A stretch of 64,000 nt of DNA from Apostichopus japonicus (lineage: Eukaryota > Echinodermata > Holothuroidea > Aspidochirotida > Stichopodidae). Below the pieces are notes generated by a model. The model searched no databases and had not been told where the DNA came from. It saw only the letters and a program-made list of their open reading frames with translations. The stretch is from assembly GCF_037975245.1 (NCBI RefSeq), contig NC_092563.1, positions 28,853,960 through 28,917,959 of the forward strand, in the 5' to 3' direction. A program made the position numbers and the translations under genes. Below, in pieces: positions 26,001-59,663 of this stretch (the stretch's first letter is position 1; each line of letters begins with the position of its first letter).

Positions 26001-28804
26001 CTTCAAAAATACGCATCTTAGCGATCGCGACACCTCTGTGACAGATTTGGATGTTTCCAATGAAATTCGGGAGGGGGAAAAAAACGGTTTTCGAGCCAGA
26101 TTCAGTTTTTTGGCTAGATAAGACCGGTTTTGGTTTTTCACGAAACCGTGCATGCTTACCCAGGAGCTTTAGAAACATTTAGACAAAGCAGCCCCTTTAA
26201 GACAACCTCATGCTAAAATAAGACCATATCCAGTTATGGACCATCACTACTCCCCTAAAAATCTGGATTACTGCTCATATCTTCCCTTTAAATAAAATTA
26301 TAGTCATATATCAAAATAAAAATACGTTGTGGAATATCCTTTTTGTTATGTCAAACATATTTTAATATGACCTTGAATTGATACCTCTAGGACTTAATGC
26401 AAGATTGTCTTATGCAAATTTCTGAGCATATAGTTATCTGAAACTTTGTGTTTTCCACGCATATCTATAGTATTGCTTCCTTTTGACTTGAATGGCAGCG
26501 CAAAACACCTTACAGTCTGGGTATGCTCTACATGTAGGCCTAGCGAGTGTTTATTTTATGAGCCAATCATTACAAGTGGCATGATCAGGCCTTTGAAGTT
26601 AGTCTAACAGTAACATGCTAATTAAATCACTACTACTGGTACTCGTTTGCCTTAGTTCAAGGTTGATGACAAAAAAAGCCTAGCCTAGGCCTAGCCTGGA
26701 AAAGGCTAAGGTAGTGAACTTAGAATTAGATGTCAAGAAGTATTTTAATAGGTTTTTTCAGTTTACATATTGTTTAACAGACAACTTAAGTAAGCAGTGG
26801 CATAGCCAGCAGGGGGGGGCAGGGGGGGCAGGAGCCTCCCCAGTTGAAATGCTTGCCCCCCCCCACTTGCCCCCCCCTAATGGGATTATTGACTGAGAAA
26901 AAAAACTTGAATGCACACTAAATATGTTGCTGGGCCTATGTGCATATTACCATGGTTTTTATGCAATTTTTATTCTTTACCTTTTACCTAATTCTCTATC
27001 TGTGAAACTGGGTGCCCAAAATAAAATAAAAATCACTTCCATGGGAACATTGCCTTGAAAAAGAATCTGACCCAAGCAGCAGCGCAAAAAACGCCACTGT
27101 CACTGTATTGTCAAATGTGGAAACGGGTTGGCAATTTAATTAAACAGTCTCCGCAGCACTCACAAGCGGAGGCTACGTTCAGTTTATGTTCACATGGTTA
27201 TCCCCGATCCCTGGATTGTGTTCCGAAATGATTCACACGTGAGTGACGTGTATGGCAGAATGAATATCACAGTATTTAGAAACAATTTGCATTTTGACTG
27301 AAACCTAAACATGTTTTGCTACGCCTACACGACCAATCGCGATGTGTTTCTTGGGTTAGGTACATTCAACACAGAACAGCCTAGTAGTCTATATACGTTT
27401 ATGTTTCCGTAGTGAGCTCCTAGGCCGGAGGTGACCAGACATCCCCGATTTTTGGGGACAGTCCCCGATTACAGTGTGCTGTCCCCAATGAACAAGTGTC
27501 CCCGAAAATGTCCCCGATTCATCAAAATGTTCAGGAATTTTGAAAATTTTCCACATTATTAGTAAAATAATTGTAAAAACAAAATTTAGTCAAGTGTGCA
27601 GTCGCAGAACGGAACTTATAACCAGTGTTTCAGGTGGGCCAGTGTAAAGTGGAAACACTGTTAAAAATATGCTAGATCGATCAAGCCTAGCAATCTTTCG
27701 ACCGTATAAATGGCAACTACGGCGACACAACGACACTATAGTGTGAGCAAAAGCAAATCACAAGCTCTCAAAGAACCACATAAAGTAAGTGGATTTCATT
27801 TAAGAAAAAGCTACATTTTTGAAAATAAAATTGATTTAAAAAGTGCTTCAAAGTATCACCATTTTATATCTAAGCACCTTAGGCACTTGAAAATTTTCCA
27901 ACTTAGGGGAGGGGGACAGCCCCTCTTCTTAAACCCCTCCCCCATATCAGTCAGGCAATAAATGTCTCCGATTTCAGTCACAAAAATGTGGTCACCTTAA
28001 ACTGTAATAGGGCGCGAAATTCGTCGATAAGTTCGCAGACAGTCATCAGAATAGGCGAATTAACCTTTGCTAGACTGTTTGAGTGAGCCCTAGAAAGTGC
28101 AAAAGAAGGGCCCGAAGGGGGAATGATAACATCTTTTGTTGATTGGGGGGGGGGTGGTTACACTCCCAGGCAAGTCAGATATCATGCTGATCACCTTTAA
28201 ATACTGACAGAAAGAGCACAGTCTATTCAGATTTTTAAAGAGAATTATCAATGACTTTTTCAGTGATCTGTTTTATCGTTAATAATACCTATGTGGAAAT
28301 AATATAAAACGTCAGCTAACTAGAGTGACCATCTGTACCCTACATTGCTGACACAATACCCGATTTGCCACAGTTTGTCATGCAAACTGTTTGGTATGTC
28401 TTTTGTACTAGCTTAGTCTGCCCCACCAATCAGACCCTTCGCTCCCCCCTTTGCCCCCCCCCCCCCCCGATGGAAAAGTCTGGCTACGCCACTGTAAGTA
28501 AGACTTAACTGTGGCGTTTACTACATGTATGCATTAACATTAGGCTGAGCAGTAAATAATACTGCTGTAGCCTATGGGCCTAATTTTAGGCTTACTTTGC
28601 GTAACGTCGTTAGGTAGGCTAGCCTAACCTGAGTTAAAGCTTAGGCCTAAGTAAGGTAATTACTATTACTAACGTTAGGCCTAGCCTATATACCTAGCTC
28701 CTAAATTCCTTTTCTTTTATAAGTTAAGTTTCTGTCACAGTCACTCAAATTATTTGAGAGATTGTCACTCACGTCATCCCTACTTGGCGCCAAGCAGAAA
28801 CCAT
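23037..28804 (-). CDS. ATP5F1E: ATP synthase subunit epsilon, mitochondrial (gene span)
   Basis: The small epsilon subunit of the F1 central stalk acts in the mitochondrial matrix and helps couple proton flow to ATP synthesis. Three coding pieces on the minus strand join in phase: 28804-28773 (phase 2), 23348-23209 (phase 1) and, less surely, 23068-23037. The joined protein starts MVSAWRQVGMTYIQYSS. It carries the family pattern W-R-x-x-G-[ML]-[ST]-Y-I-x-Y-S, then ICARLVRQAIKPEF, and later the KWENGKP segment, which resembles the PWANGKP of insect epsilon. The total would be 67 residues; animal homologues are about 51-61. No cleavable presequence is seen, as is normal for this subunit. Intron 1 (28772-23349) contains two hAT elements. 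Confidence 0.88.
23209..23348 (-). CDS. ATP5F1E: ATP5F1E coding exon 2
   Basis: Acceptor TATTACCTACAG precedes the exon and donor GTAAGT follows it. It encodes YIQYSSICARLVRQAIK, a Lys/Ala-rich helix and KWENGKPIKDT. This exon carries most of the subunit and is the clearest evidence for the gene. It ends in phase 1, so a short final exon or read-through tail is needed. Confidence 0.93.
24261..26158. mobile_element. hAT-type DNA transposon, 1.9 kb, in ATP5F1E intron 1
   Basis: The left end is TAGGCTTGCACGGTTAATCG. The right end, reverse-complemented, is TAAGCATGCACGGTTTCG. The flanking octamers are AACAGGAG and CCCAGGAG (6 of 8 match), consistent with an 8-bp target-site duplication of the hAT class. 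Subterminal sequence is rich in CGGTTTTAG/CGGTTTTGG words. No transposase frame remains, so it is non-autonomous or decayed. Confidence 0.75.
26795..28494. mobile_element. hAT-type DNA transposon, 1.7 kb, in ATP5F1E intron 1
   Basis: The left terminus CAGTGGCATAGCCAGC matches the right terminus GTCTGGCTACGCCACTG in inverted orientation. A perfect 8-bp duplication, TAAGTAAG, flanks it at 26787-26794 and 28495-28502. Long G runs lie inside the left end and C runs inside the right end. A second inverted pair, GGTGACCAGAC (about 27430) and ATGTGGTCACCT (about 27987-27999), suggests an older element nested within. The 83-codon frame at 27710-27961 is not recognisable transposase. Confidence 0.93.
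28773..28804 (-). CDS. ATP5F1E: ATP5F1E coding exon 1
   Basis: The minus strand reads ATG GTT TCT GCT TGG CGC, then CAA GTA GGG ATG AC before the donor GTGAGT. It encodes MVSAWRQVGM plus two bases of the Thr codon that the next exon completes. The start is chosen because the family begins M-x-x-x-W-R-Q-x-G and because the phase fits exon 2 exactly. Confidence 0.88.
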
Positions 28805-29012
28805 ATTGCTTTCAGTTAAAATCAGTTTTTTACTGGATGTAACGTTTACGCTAAGTTTGTTCAGGGTCTCACAAACAACGTATATCACACAATGCGCAAT
28901 TGATGGTGTATAGGCTAGGTTAGGCTAGGCCTTCGATGTAGCATGCTTGCAGTAGTCACAGTATACTATCGCAACAACGTTCGGTTGGTATGTTTTTCCA
29001 TAGGATACAGCT
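28805..29012. promoter_or_regulatory. possible bidirectional promoter
   Basis: Only 208 bases separate the ATP5F1E start (minus) from a possible first coding exon on the plus strand at 29013. The interval contains CpG-bearing words (AATGCGCAATTG, ACAACGTATATC, CAACAACGTTCGG) and no TATA box. A head-to-head arrangement is common for nuclear genes of mitochondrial proteins. It depends on the plus-strand exon being real. Confidence 0.35.
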
Positions 29013-29080
29013 ATGGAACGCCGTTTCCATATTTGTCAATTCCAACTGACCAATGCTGAAGAAGCCGGGAATGGGAAGAA
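29013..29080 (+). CDS. possible first coding exon of an unidentified plus-strand gene
   Basis: ATG at 29013 opens a frame, MERRFHICQFQLTNAEEAG, which ends at AAGAA|GTAAGTATC, a near-consensus donor, in phase 2. It sits head-to-head with ATP5F1E. I could not find the next exon with confidence. A candidate begins after ATGTTAAG at about 31174 and would give VYVSDTHFLQWKFPFKY in phase, ending at a stop near 31291. The interval was later invaded by two or three transposable elements. I do not recognise the protein. Confidence 0.33.
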
Positions 29081-29276
29081 GTAAGTATCTTTCCGTGAGA
29101 ATGACACAAATGATGAATATACCATTTTTTTTGGGGTCAATAAGAAAAGAAAAGAAATCAAGAATATCTGACATAGGTTTTGGACTCTAGAACAGATTAT
29201 TGAAACACACAGACATACCCACAATTTTTGCTCGGTATTGGTGGTTCACTTACTAAAAGGGTCATAGGGATTTAAA

Positions 29277-30170
29277 AGGACAAACTAAAACGAATGACAG
29301 CGAATGACCGAACGACAATTGACTTTGTACAGGGTTCATTATCATTCGCGAATGACAGCGAATGACAACGAATGACAACGAATGACAACGAATGACAACA
29401 AAGGAAAACGAAGGACAACGAAGGACGGTGGTGAGTGGAGATAGAATGATTAACGGAGTGGAGTAAATGCGGTTATTGGTTTTCTGCGCATAAAATGATT
29501 TGAGGAAAATCGCATGTTACGTGGTTGCAGGGGTTTGGTCTAATTTACGGATAGAAAACTGAAGTAATTGTTTGAAACTGATATATCCACGATTAATTTG
29601 AGTGGAAAATGCTATGATATTGTAAAAATTGTAGTAGCAACGACTGTTTTCTCGAAAATTTCCGCCAGGGGCGCCCCCCTTGCCCCCCTTCCCTACGCCA
29701 CTGTTACAGAGTAGCTCCATAACTGGCGCAAATTTTCTCCTTTTCCAGTCCCTTTTGCATCCCCCCCCTAAAAAAAAAAAAACTTTTTTTTTCATAGAAA
29801 TGTCCAATATAAGGACTCTTCCTGAAATTTTTAGCCGTTTCAAGATTATAGTATTGTTAGTTTCTAACAATTAATATCGGAAAAATGACGTTAAATTTAC
29901 TTTTTAAAATCAGACTTACAATTTCGCTTACTATAAGGTGCGTTTGTATCTTGTCCGTACTTTACTAGATATGTAAGCCACGCACTTCGCGTCCACTCGG
30001 TTTGCGTGGCTTTAATATACCCACGAAGTCTGAACTGTGATATCCGGTTGAAGCAAATGTTTGTGCTGTCATTCACTGTCATTCGTTTTAGTCAATTCAA
30101 TTTTTTAGTGTGTACAACTTATTGTCATTCGTTATGTGTATAGCAATTGTCATTCGTTTTAGTACCACCC
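29277..30170. mobile_element. TIR element with 9-bp duplication and GAATGACAAC iterations
   Basis: Both ends carry ACTAAAACGAATGAC in inverted orientation (about 29284 and 30165). A perfect 9-bp duplication, GGATTTAAA, lies at 29268-29276 and 30171-30179. Just inside the left end, GAATGACAAC or close variants repeat about ten times; the right end holds three inverted copies of TGTCATTCG. A 9-bp duplication points to a Mutator-like (MULE) element. Inside, CCCTACGCCACTG at about 29691-29703 looks like an hAT terminus, so a fragment may be nested. No transposase frame is seen. Confidence 0.8.
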
Positions 30171-30241
30171 GGATTTAAAGCATATTCCTATGACTAACTT
30201 GAAACGGTAGCATAGTTACTAGGAATTTACTGATTCATTAC

Positions 30242-30685
30242 CAGTGTTGCCAGCTTTAGCGTTTTTACACTAGATCTAGCGTTTTTAGTCTTTTCTGGGG
30301 TTCTAGCGTACGTTTTTTCTAATTTTGGTAATTCTAGCGTTTTTTGCCTAAAACTAGTTACATTTACCAAAAATAGACCATTTTTCAGATTTTTTAGACC
30401 TAATTCTTACATGGAGACCCATCCAAATTTATTTTGAGTATTTTTGCTCAATCTTCGGAATTTCCTTCCGAAAATTTCCATATTTTTTTCAAATTTTCTG
30501 GGTCATACTATCACTCAAATCAACTATTCAAAATCTATTTTGTGATCGGTGACCATTCATCCTACGAATCTGTGCTAAATTGACTCGAAACAACACGAAA
30601 GTTAGGTAAACTACCATTTAGCGTTTTCTGGGGTTTTATTTTCGCAAAACTAGGGTTTTTTCGTCAACTGTCGCTGGTAACACTG
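30242..30685. mobile_element. hAT-type MITE, 444 bp
   Basis: The left terminus CAGTGTTGCCAGC mirrors the right terminus CGCTGGTAACACTG. A perfect 8-bp duplication, TTCATTAC, flanks it (30234-30241 and 30686-30693). The interior is T-rich with repeated CTAGCGTTTTT words and has no coding frame. Confidence 0.93.
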
Positions 30686-31751
30686 TTCATTACATGCCTG
30701 GATACATGACGGACTGTGCGGACCTGGCATCGTTGAAGCCAACTCCCATGTAGTGGGGTCTGCCAAATCTCCTTCCCTCTCATCAGAATGAATGAAAGAT
30801 AAAAAGTTGGATGTCCAAAAGTATACTTTTGGATTTTTGTGCTAGGTTCCAAGGCGGTGTACACCCCACATGTCCAAGTTGATCTGTATCTGGTTAAGTA
30901 AAAAGCACCCTATATAACATTTTCCATAGTGCAGTCGAAAGAGCTGAGGGTTTGAAAAAAATAATGCAGTGAGAAAGAAAATCTTTCAGTGATGAACATT
31001 TGTATACAATGAAATCTTCACAGAACGTCTAGTATAATCTACTAACTGGTATAAGGAATTGTTTATCCTTTTAATTATATGTATAGTTCACAATAAACAA
31101 CCATATATAGTCAGGTAGTAATTAAAGAGATATTAATTGAGATTCGAGTTTTCAACTAAGAGTGTAGAGATATGTTAAGGGTTTATGTTAGTGACACTCA
31201 TTTTCTGCAATGGAAGTTTCCCTTTAAATACGTCCAAGTGGATTCACTTGGAGCTATGCAGTGTTCCTCCTTGTTCAGCAGACCAGGGATGTGACTCTCG
31301 TCAGGCATGGAAAACAAGTGTCAGTACATGCCACTGCCACAAGCAGTGCTGTGCAACTTGGAGACGGGGAGTTTGGGGGGGGGGGGGTTAAGTCCTTGTG
31401 CAGGAGAAGAATTAGACCACTGCTATTCATGGGTGTTCACCCCCTTTTCAACCACACACCAAAAATATCAAGAGTATGTATTAGCACTATCTAATAACAG
31501 ACCTAATTTCCAGTTACAAAATGCTCCAGAATGTGCAATATGACAGGAGTCTGCTTTCAGGACTCCATGGAAACCCTTCTTCATATGCACCTTTGGTGCT
31601 TCCACATAGCTGGTTCATCCCCAACCTACAAATCACTCGGGACTCTTTTTTAGAATCGACTAACCCCCTCCCCAACCGTTTGCACTCCACTGACCTCACG
31701 CTTCAAAAAGTCGTAGAAATATCATTTATTTCGTTTGCACCGTTACAAATG
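30686..31751. other. no supported gene; G13 run
   Basis: Contains a run of 13 G at 31375-31387 and several frames of 60-95 codons on both strands that overlap each other. One plus-strand segment at about 31175-31290 (VYVSDTHFLQWKFPFKY) could be the second exon for the ORF at 29013, but the evidence is phase only. Confidence 0.4.
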
Positions 31752-32011
31752 TCCACCGTTGGCGGAGTGTATAGCCTAGTGGTTAACGCCGGCGTCTCCC
31801 AGTCATGAGATCCCCGGTTCGATTCCCCGCCGACAGCAATGTGTGTCGTCTGGCAAGGGTGTTGTTCAATAACAACTTCCTGACATGGACGTTAAATGGA
31901 TGTGTGCCGAGAGATTGGCTTCGGTCAGCTTGCGAGTCTACAAGCCTCCATGGCTTCTTTCGCGAGTTCCTGCTTGCGGGAAGATCATATATACATACAT
32001 ACATACATACA
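31752..32011 (+). mobile_element. full-length tRNA-derived SINE
   Basis: The head is tRNA-like: acceptor halves GTTGGCG (31758) and CGCCGAC, a pol III A box TAGCCTAGTGG (31772-31782) and a perfect B box GGTTCGATTCC (31816-31826). The body contains the stem-loop GTTGTTCAATAACAACTTCC and ends in CGCGAGTTCCTGCTTGCGGG followed by a (CATA)n tail. TACAAATG occurs at both ends (31744-31751 and 32012-32019), a likely target-site duplication. It would have been transcribed by RNA polymerase III. Confidence 0.88.
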
Positions 32012-32019
32012 TACAAATG

Positions 32020-32712
32020 AGCAGTACGGTAAGCCTTGGGTAAGGGCCGTGATGAATGACCAGCACATGCCTGTACCGTCAAAAATCAAAACATAAGATG
32101 ACGCAATCAGTGTGAGTCGCATACGTGCTTGTAAGTTGTATGGTATGTACTGTATGTCATACTTAGGCAACAGATTTACAACACGTCGAGACCGTAACGT
32201 ACTTTCAGAGCGACATCACAATCACTTTGTGTGCCATACCCGGCGTTCGACTTTAAAGATTCTTCTAGTTCCTTGCCCAAACTTCTGGTAAGAACAGTAT
32301 TAATAAGCAGTTTGTTAGTCTTGGGACTAACTATGTAGTTAAATTTGTTGTCCGCGTCTTAGTTTCATTACTCGTTGGTTTCGAAGTAGGATAGCCTATG
32401 AATTAGTATGATGAATACAACACATATTACGTGTAGGGGTAACGTTAGGCTTATGTGACATCACTGCACTAACTTAGCATTTAGAAAGCTTAGGCTAACT
32501 GGCGATGAACAATAACTAAGTAACACTTACAAAAGTTACAGTGCTAGTTAAGATATTGTGTAATGGTCATGTGGACGATACAGATACAGGGACTCGGGTT
32601 GAGAAGGGAACAAGTTGTTTGGATTTCGCAGGATCTATCACACTGCTTAAAAACTAATGTTTGCTGCTGATACTATACTCAATAGACTAACTAGCAGTAA
32701 CATCAGAGCATC
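32020..32712 (+). promoter_or_regulatory. upstream region of the DEF8-like gene
   Basis: Sequence before the proposed start codon. A CpG-bearing patch at 32170-32260 is followed by CCCAAACTTCTG|GTAAGA (donor at 32288), which could be a non-coding first exon. No TATA box or clear initiator was seen. Assigned only by position. Confidence 0.25.
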
Positions 32713-55497
<22,785 letters not shown>

Positions 55498-56992
55498 TCC
55501 ACACCAGTGGATCTCATTGCGCCCAGTGTGATCCACAGATTTGGGAGTCAGGCCTAACATTGGTCCAGCGGATTAAATTAAGCCTATCGTGATCCATTAC
55601 AAGTGGATTGAATTTGAATTCATTTAAAATGAACATTACTAAGGACAAAGATGCAGTATTGTATTATATACATATATATCTAGTATTTTGAATAACAAGG
55701 AATTTATAACATATTTGGAGGAAAATTAAGCCAATTATGTATGAAGTGTTTTCCTTTTAACATAAGCTTTTCTCGGAAAAGAAATTAACTTTACAAGTGC
55801 TGCTGCAAACTGTTCACAGACCACAAACTGTTCAAAGACCACAAGAACTAATTCAACATCAGCATAATATGTTTTTGACCCTATTACCCCTTATCAACCA
55901 AGACTTCAGCCAACTGACATACAAATAAAATTCACTAAACCTATACCTATGAAACTTCCCCAAAAATTCCAGTAATATTTGCATGTTAACATAGTAGTAC
56001 TGTTTATTACAAATTTTTTACAATTTGTATTAGAGTCTGGACAAAAGTTAAAATCCAAAATGTATTTGCCATAACGATCAGTAACGGACAATTTGTTGTT
56101 AACCAGGGTTATTTCAACCGGCATTATTGAACAAAGACTGCTTGGTAACTCTTTAAACAGGAAGCTGTATGTCGCACAAGATTCCTCTTTTACTCTCCCT
56201 TTGTGTTCAGTTTAATGATTTGTAGTTTATTGTAACAACTGTGTGTATCTATCATTATTCATATCCAGAAATGGTATTCACTTGTTTGAAATGTAATGCA
56301 GCTATTAACCTTACTCAAAAATTTAATTTCCAATGAAATTTAAATCAAAATTCTACTGCAAACGGTGGTCACATAGTCGGCAACTTAAGTGATCAAGGTC
56401 TTTGTTCAATGTAACCAATATAGTCCTTATTTTATAAATAAGATGCCAGTATTTTTAACAAACCTTTCACCGCTTTAGCAAAGAAAATGCTTTACGTTCT
56501 GTCTTTCAAATGGGAGTAGAACGAGATTTGGTTCTCTAGAATAAAACTCACAAGTTTCTTTCGTGTATAAAAATAAATTATTTTGATGTGGATGCTACAT
56601 TTAGCAAAGTTCGAACCCACTGAAACTTTTTTTCCGTGAGTCAATTAGTTGTTATCAAGATATAACCTAGCTATCCTGCAATTCCTTTCAATTTATTATG
56701 TTGGTCTTGGGCTCTGATTGACTAATATCGTGCCATGTGACCATTTCACATAAGTTGTTATCTGTACATTAATGCATTGCAAACTTGATCAGCATGCATT
56801 AATGCCTGGTAATGCAGCACTTTATGACAATAGTGATAAGTTTTGCTTATAATAAATTTGAACCTCAAAGAAGTACAGTTTGTAAACATTCTGGCAGTCC
56901 ATTCTTTTATCTGCACTAAAAAACCAAATATCGCATCTGAAGAGTTTTACCTCAGTCTGAAAATGTGAAGTTAGAGTCTTCTCACTATCAGC

Positions 56993-57241
56993 AGGGGTGG
57001 ATCCAAGTTTTTAATGTAGGGGTATCTGTGGGACCTCCTCCCCCCCCCCTACCCCCTCACAACAAAAAGTACAATTTTAGACATGAAATGAGGCTATCTA
57101 TGTCATATGTAGTCTATAAAGTAGGCCTATGATAATGTCTACAGATATGGTGGAGCCATTAACTGCTTTCATATTTTGTTGTGTGTGGGGATTAAAAGGG
57201 AGGGGTGTACACACCTAATACCACTCCCTGATCCACATCTG
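56993..57241. mobile_element. possible degenerate hAT-like element
   Basis: CAGGGGTGGATCCAAG at the left and CCCTGATCCACATCTG at the right form an imperfect inverted pair about 250 bases apart, with a C9 run inside the left end. No matching 8-bp duplication was found, so this is tentative. Confidence 0.35.
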
Positions 57242-57726
57242 ATGAGTGGAGTGGAAATCTCAATAACTTGTCTCTAAACCTGCAATGGTCCAGCTACATT
57301 CTAAAGATCACCAAATCTGTTCCTGTTATAACTTTGTTGTTGATTTTTCTGTGAAATGTCTTAAAGTTGGAATGCCTTGAAATACATGAGCTGGTAGTGT
57401 TCTTTGAATTCAAAGCCTAACTGTAAGGTAATTTAAATAAAGATTATTTTCTTTCTGTGGATGAATAATTAATACGGTTTAAAGACAAAGGCATCTATCT
57501 ACTGCTTGTCACCCATTACTATTTCACTTATCCTGCTGTTGCCTGATACAGATGTTGCATAAAATTAACATTTTTTTGTTAAACAATCAAATTTAGTCAC
57601 AGAAAGATGCCAGTTAGAATTTGCCCTACAAATTGATTTCTGACAGACTTAGCAAGCAGTGTTATATCGTGAGAAAAGATTCCTACCCTTGGATTAGGAT
57701 GATGGCTCCATATGTAGACCAGAAGA

Positions 57727-57775
57727 GTAATTCTAATTTACATAATTCTAATTTACATAATTCTAATTTACATAT
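57727..57775. repeat. 15-bp unit, three tandem copies
   Basis: TAATTCTAATTTACA repeated three times with almost no change. Confidence 0.9.
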
Positions 57776-59663
57776 TTAAAAATTTCACTTCAACATAGCT
57801 AAGGTGCTATAAATTATGAAATGCCTAGATGATTGTCTTTGTTTGTTGTTATTGACATGCTGTTATGGATCTTAAAACAATGGTTTGAATGCTTGCTCTA
57901 TTATGGATTATGATGCAGCCAATTGTTGTCTTATATTTTCAGTTTTCTACACCGCATCAGTCTCCCAAAAGGAAAGAAGCCTGTGCAATGAATGATATTA
58001 AAAACAAGCAATTTGTATTGAAAACTGACGTTGGTCTAACTTGTTCTGTTTGCTTACATCTACAGACATTTTATTGTTGTTTGTTTGTTGTTGTTGTGTT
58101 CAATATGTTACCAAGGAGAGATGGTCAGTGAGCCTATCATCTCTCAGAGTCCCAGGTTGTTAAATAAAGTCAATCAACCATGTTGAAAGGAAAAAAATTA
58201 ACCCCGTTCAAAATATGGCTTAAAATATGGAAAATAGGAAATTTGCAATAAGTGGACTCCTTAGATGAATGTTATAATTAGGAAACAATGCCTTCTTAAA
58301 TAGTTACCTAATATTTTGTCGCTATTCCTATAGGGCATATGTGACCCCCACGCCCCCCCCCCTCCCTCCAATCCATATCATACCACACACTAGTATCATA
58401 ACACATTGTCTGTGCATTGCAGTGCACATGCCTATCAATATGATTGAAAACGATTTACAAGGGATTTCTGGCACCAGGTGGGAGGGTGGTGTTAGTGAAG
58501 ATGTGCTACATGCAATTAGGCCCACAGGTTTAGTATGCAGGTTCTCACAGTAATAAGGAAAGAGAGAGTAACAACTCATATGGTGCAATATGGAAGATTT
58601 AATTTCATATTTTACAATACATGTTTATAACATTACATGTTGAAAGCATCGGTTAATCAAAATCTTAAACGTTTCAATGAATGCTGAACAATTTATGGAA
58701 CAAATGAGACAGCTATTTCAATGAGGGAAATGTATCCATCCAAACCTGGTACCCTATCATCCAACAATCTTTAAACCCTTCTCTCTAATCTACCTTACCT
58801 TACAAATTGTTATAAACCTTCATAAGACATAATTAATGTAAAACTATGATTCCTAAAGAATGCATATTATCTTCCGGTCTGCAATTATACTCTTGTTTAT
58901 GGGATAGAGCACTGCACTAAACAAACTTGTAATAATTTGGGCTTCGTTTAGCCACCGTTTGGGCTCCGTTAAGCTATCGTACCTTTGCAATATATTCGAT
59001 CCTCTATATAAATGGACGGAGCCGAGATATTTTGCTCAATGTCTTCGTCAATCGCCGTTTTGAGTATGACCTCACAAACAGCATCTTACATACAACTCAG
59101 ATAATGTACTGTCACAGTAGCCAGATTACACAGTTCGTATCATGACGTGTCCTTCATTATGATAACCAGACAATGGATGAGCTCTACGTCATTAGCTAAA
59201 AATAGATATCAAAGACGGTATCGGGAGTTTGCCTCACAATGGATTGGCAGTTTGTTTGTTTCTGTATGTATTGTCATTGTTTTGTTTGGATTATTTCTAC
59301 TGCAGATCTAATGATTCAAACAAACATGGTGTCTTTCATGTTCATCAAATGTTGTCGTTTTTTATGACAGAGAAAAAAAACACATTTGGAAAACACCCAC
59401 TCTTTTAAATGATAGTACAGTAAACATATATTGCAATGTCTCAACTAAAATGTGTTCAATTTGTTTTCCACGCATTTTTGCAAAGATTCTGCAACTTAGG
59501 TAAAGAACTGGTACGTTTTGATGCTGTTATTAAAGTACAATATATCTCGGCTTACCCATGGATGGTGGAAAATGGACTCGAACCCTAACTTTTGTTTTAA
59601 TTATACTTAATGGACCAATTTTAGAATGATTGATTACACATCAACCCCTCTCCATATAAGTTC

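Larger units (their letters stand above)
55498..59663. other. convergent intergenic region and 3' UTRs
   Basis: Lies between the ends of the DEF8-like gene (plus) and the membrane-protein gene (minus). AATAAA at 55924 (plus) and a minus-strand ATTAAA at about 59596-59601 could be their poly(A) signals. It contains short repeats listed separately and a TATATAAAT box-like word at about 59005 with no convincing downstream ORF. Confidence 0.55.

Noticed and set aside
31813-31832. Functional tRNA gene at the SINE head
   Set aside because: Acceptor and B box are good, but the anticodon arm has an eight-base loop and the sequence continues into a SINE body with a CATA tail.
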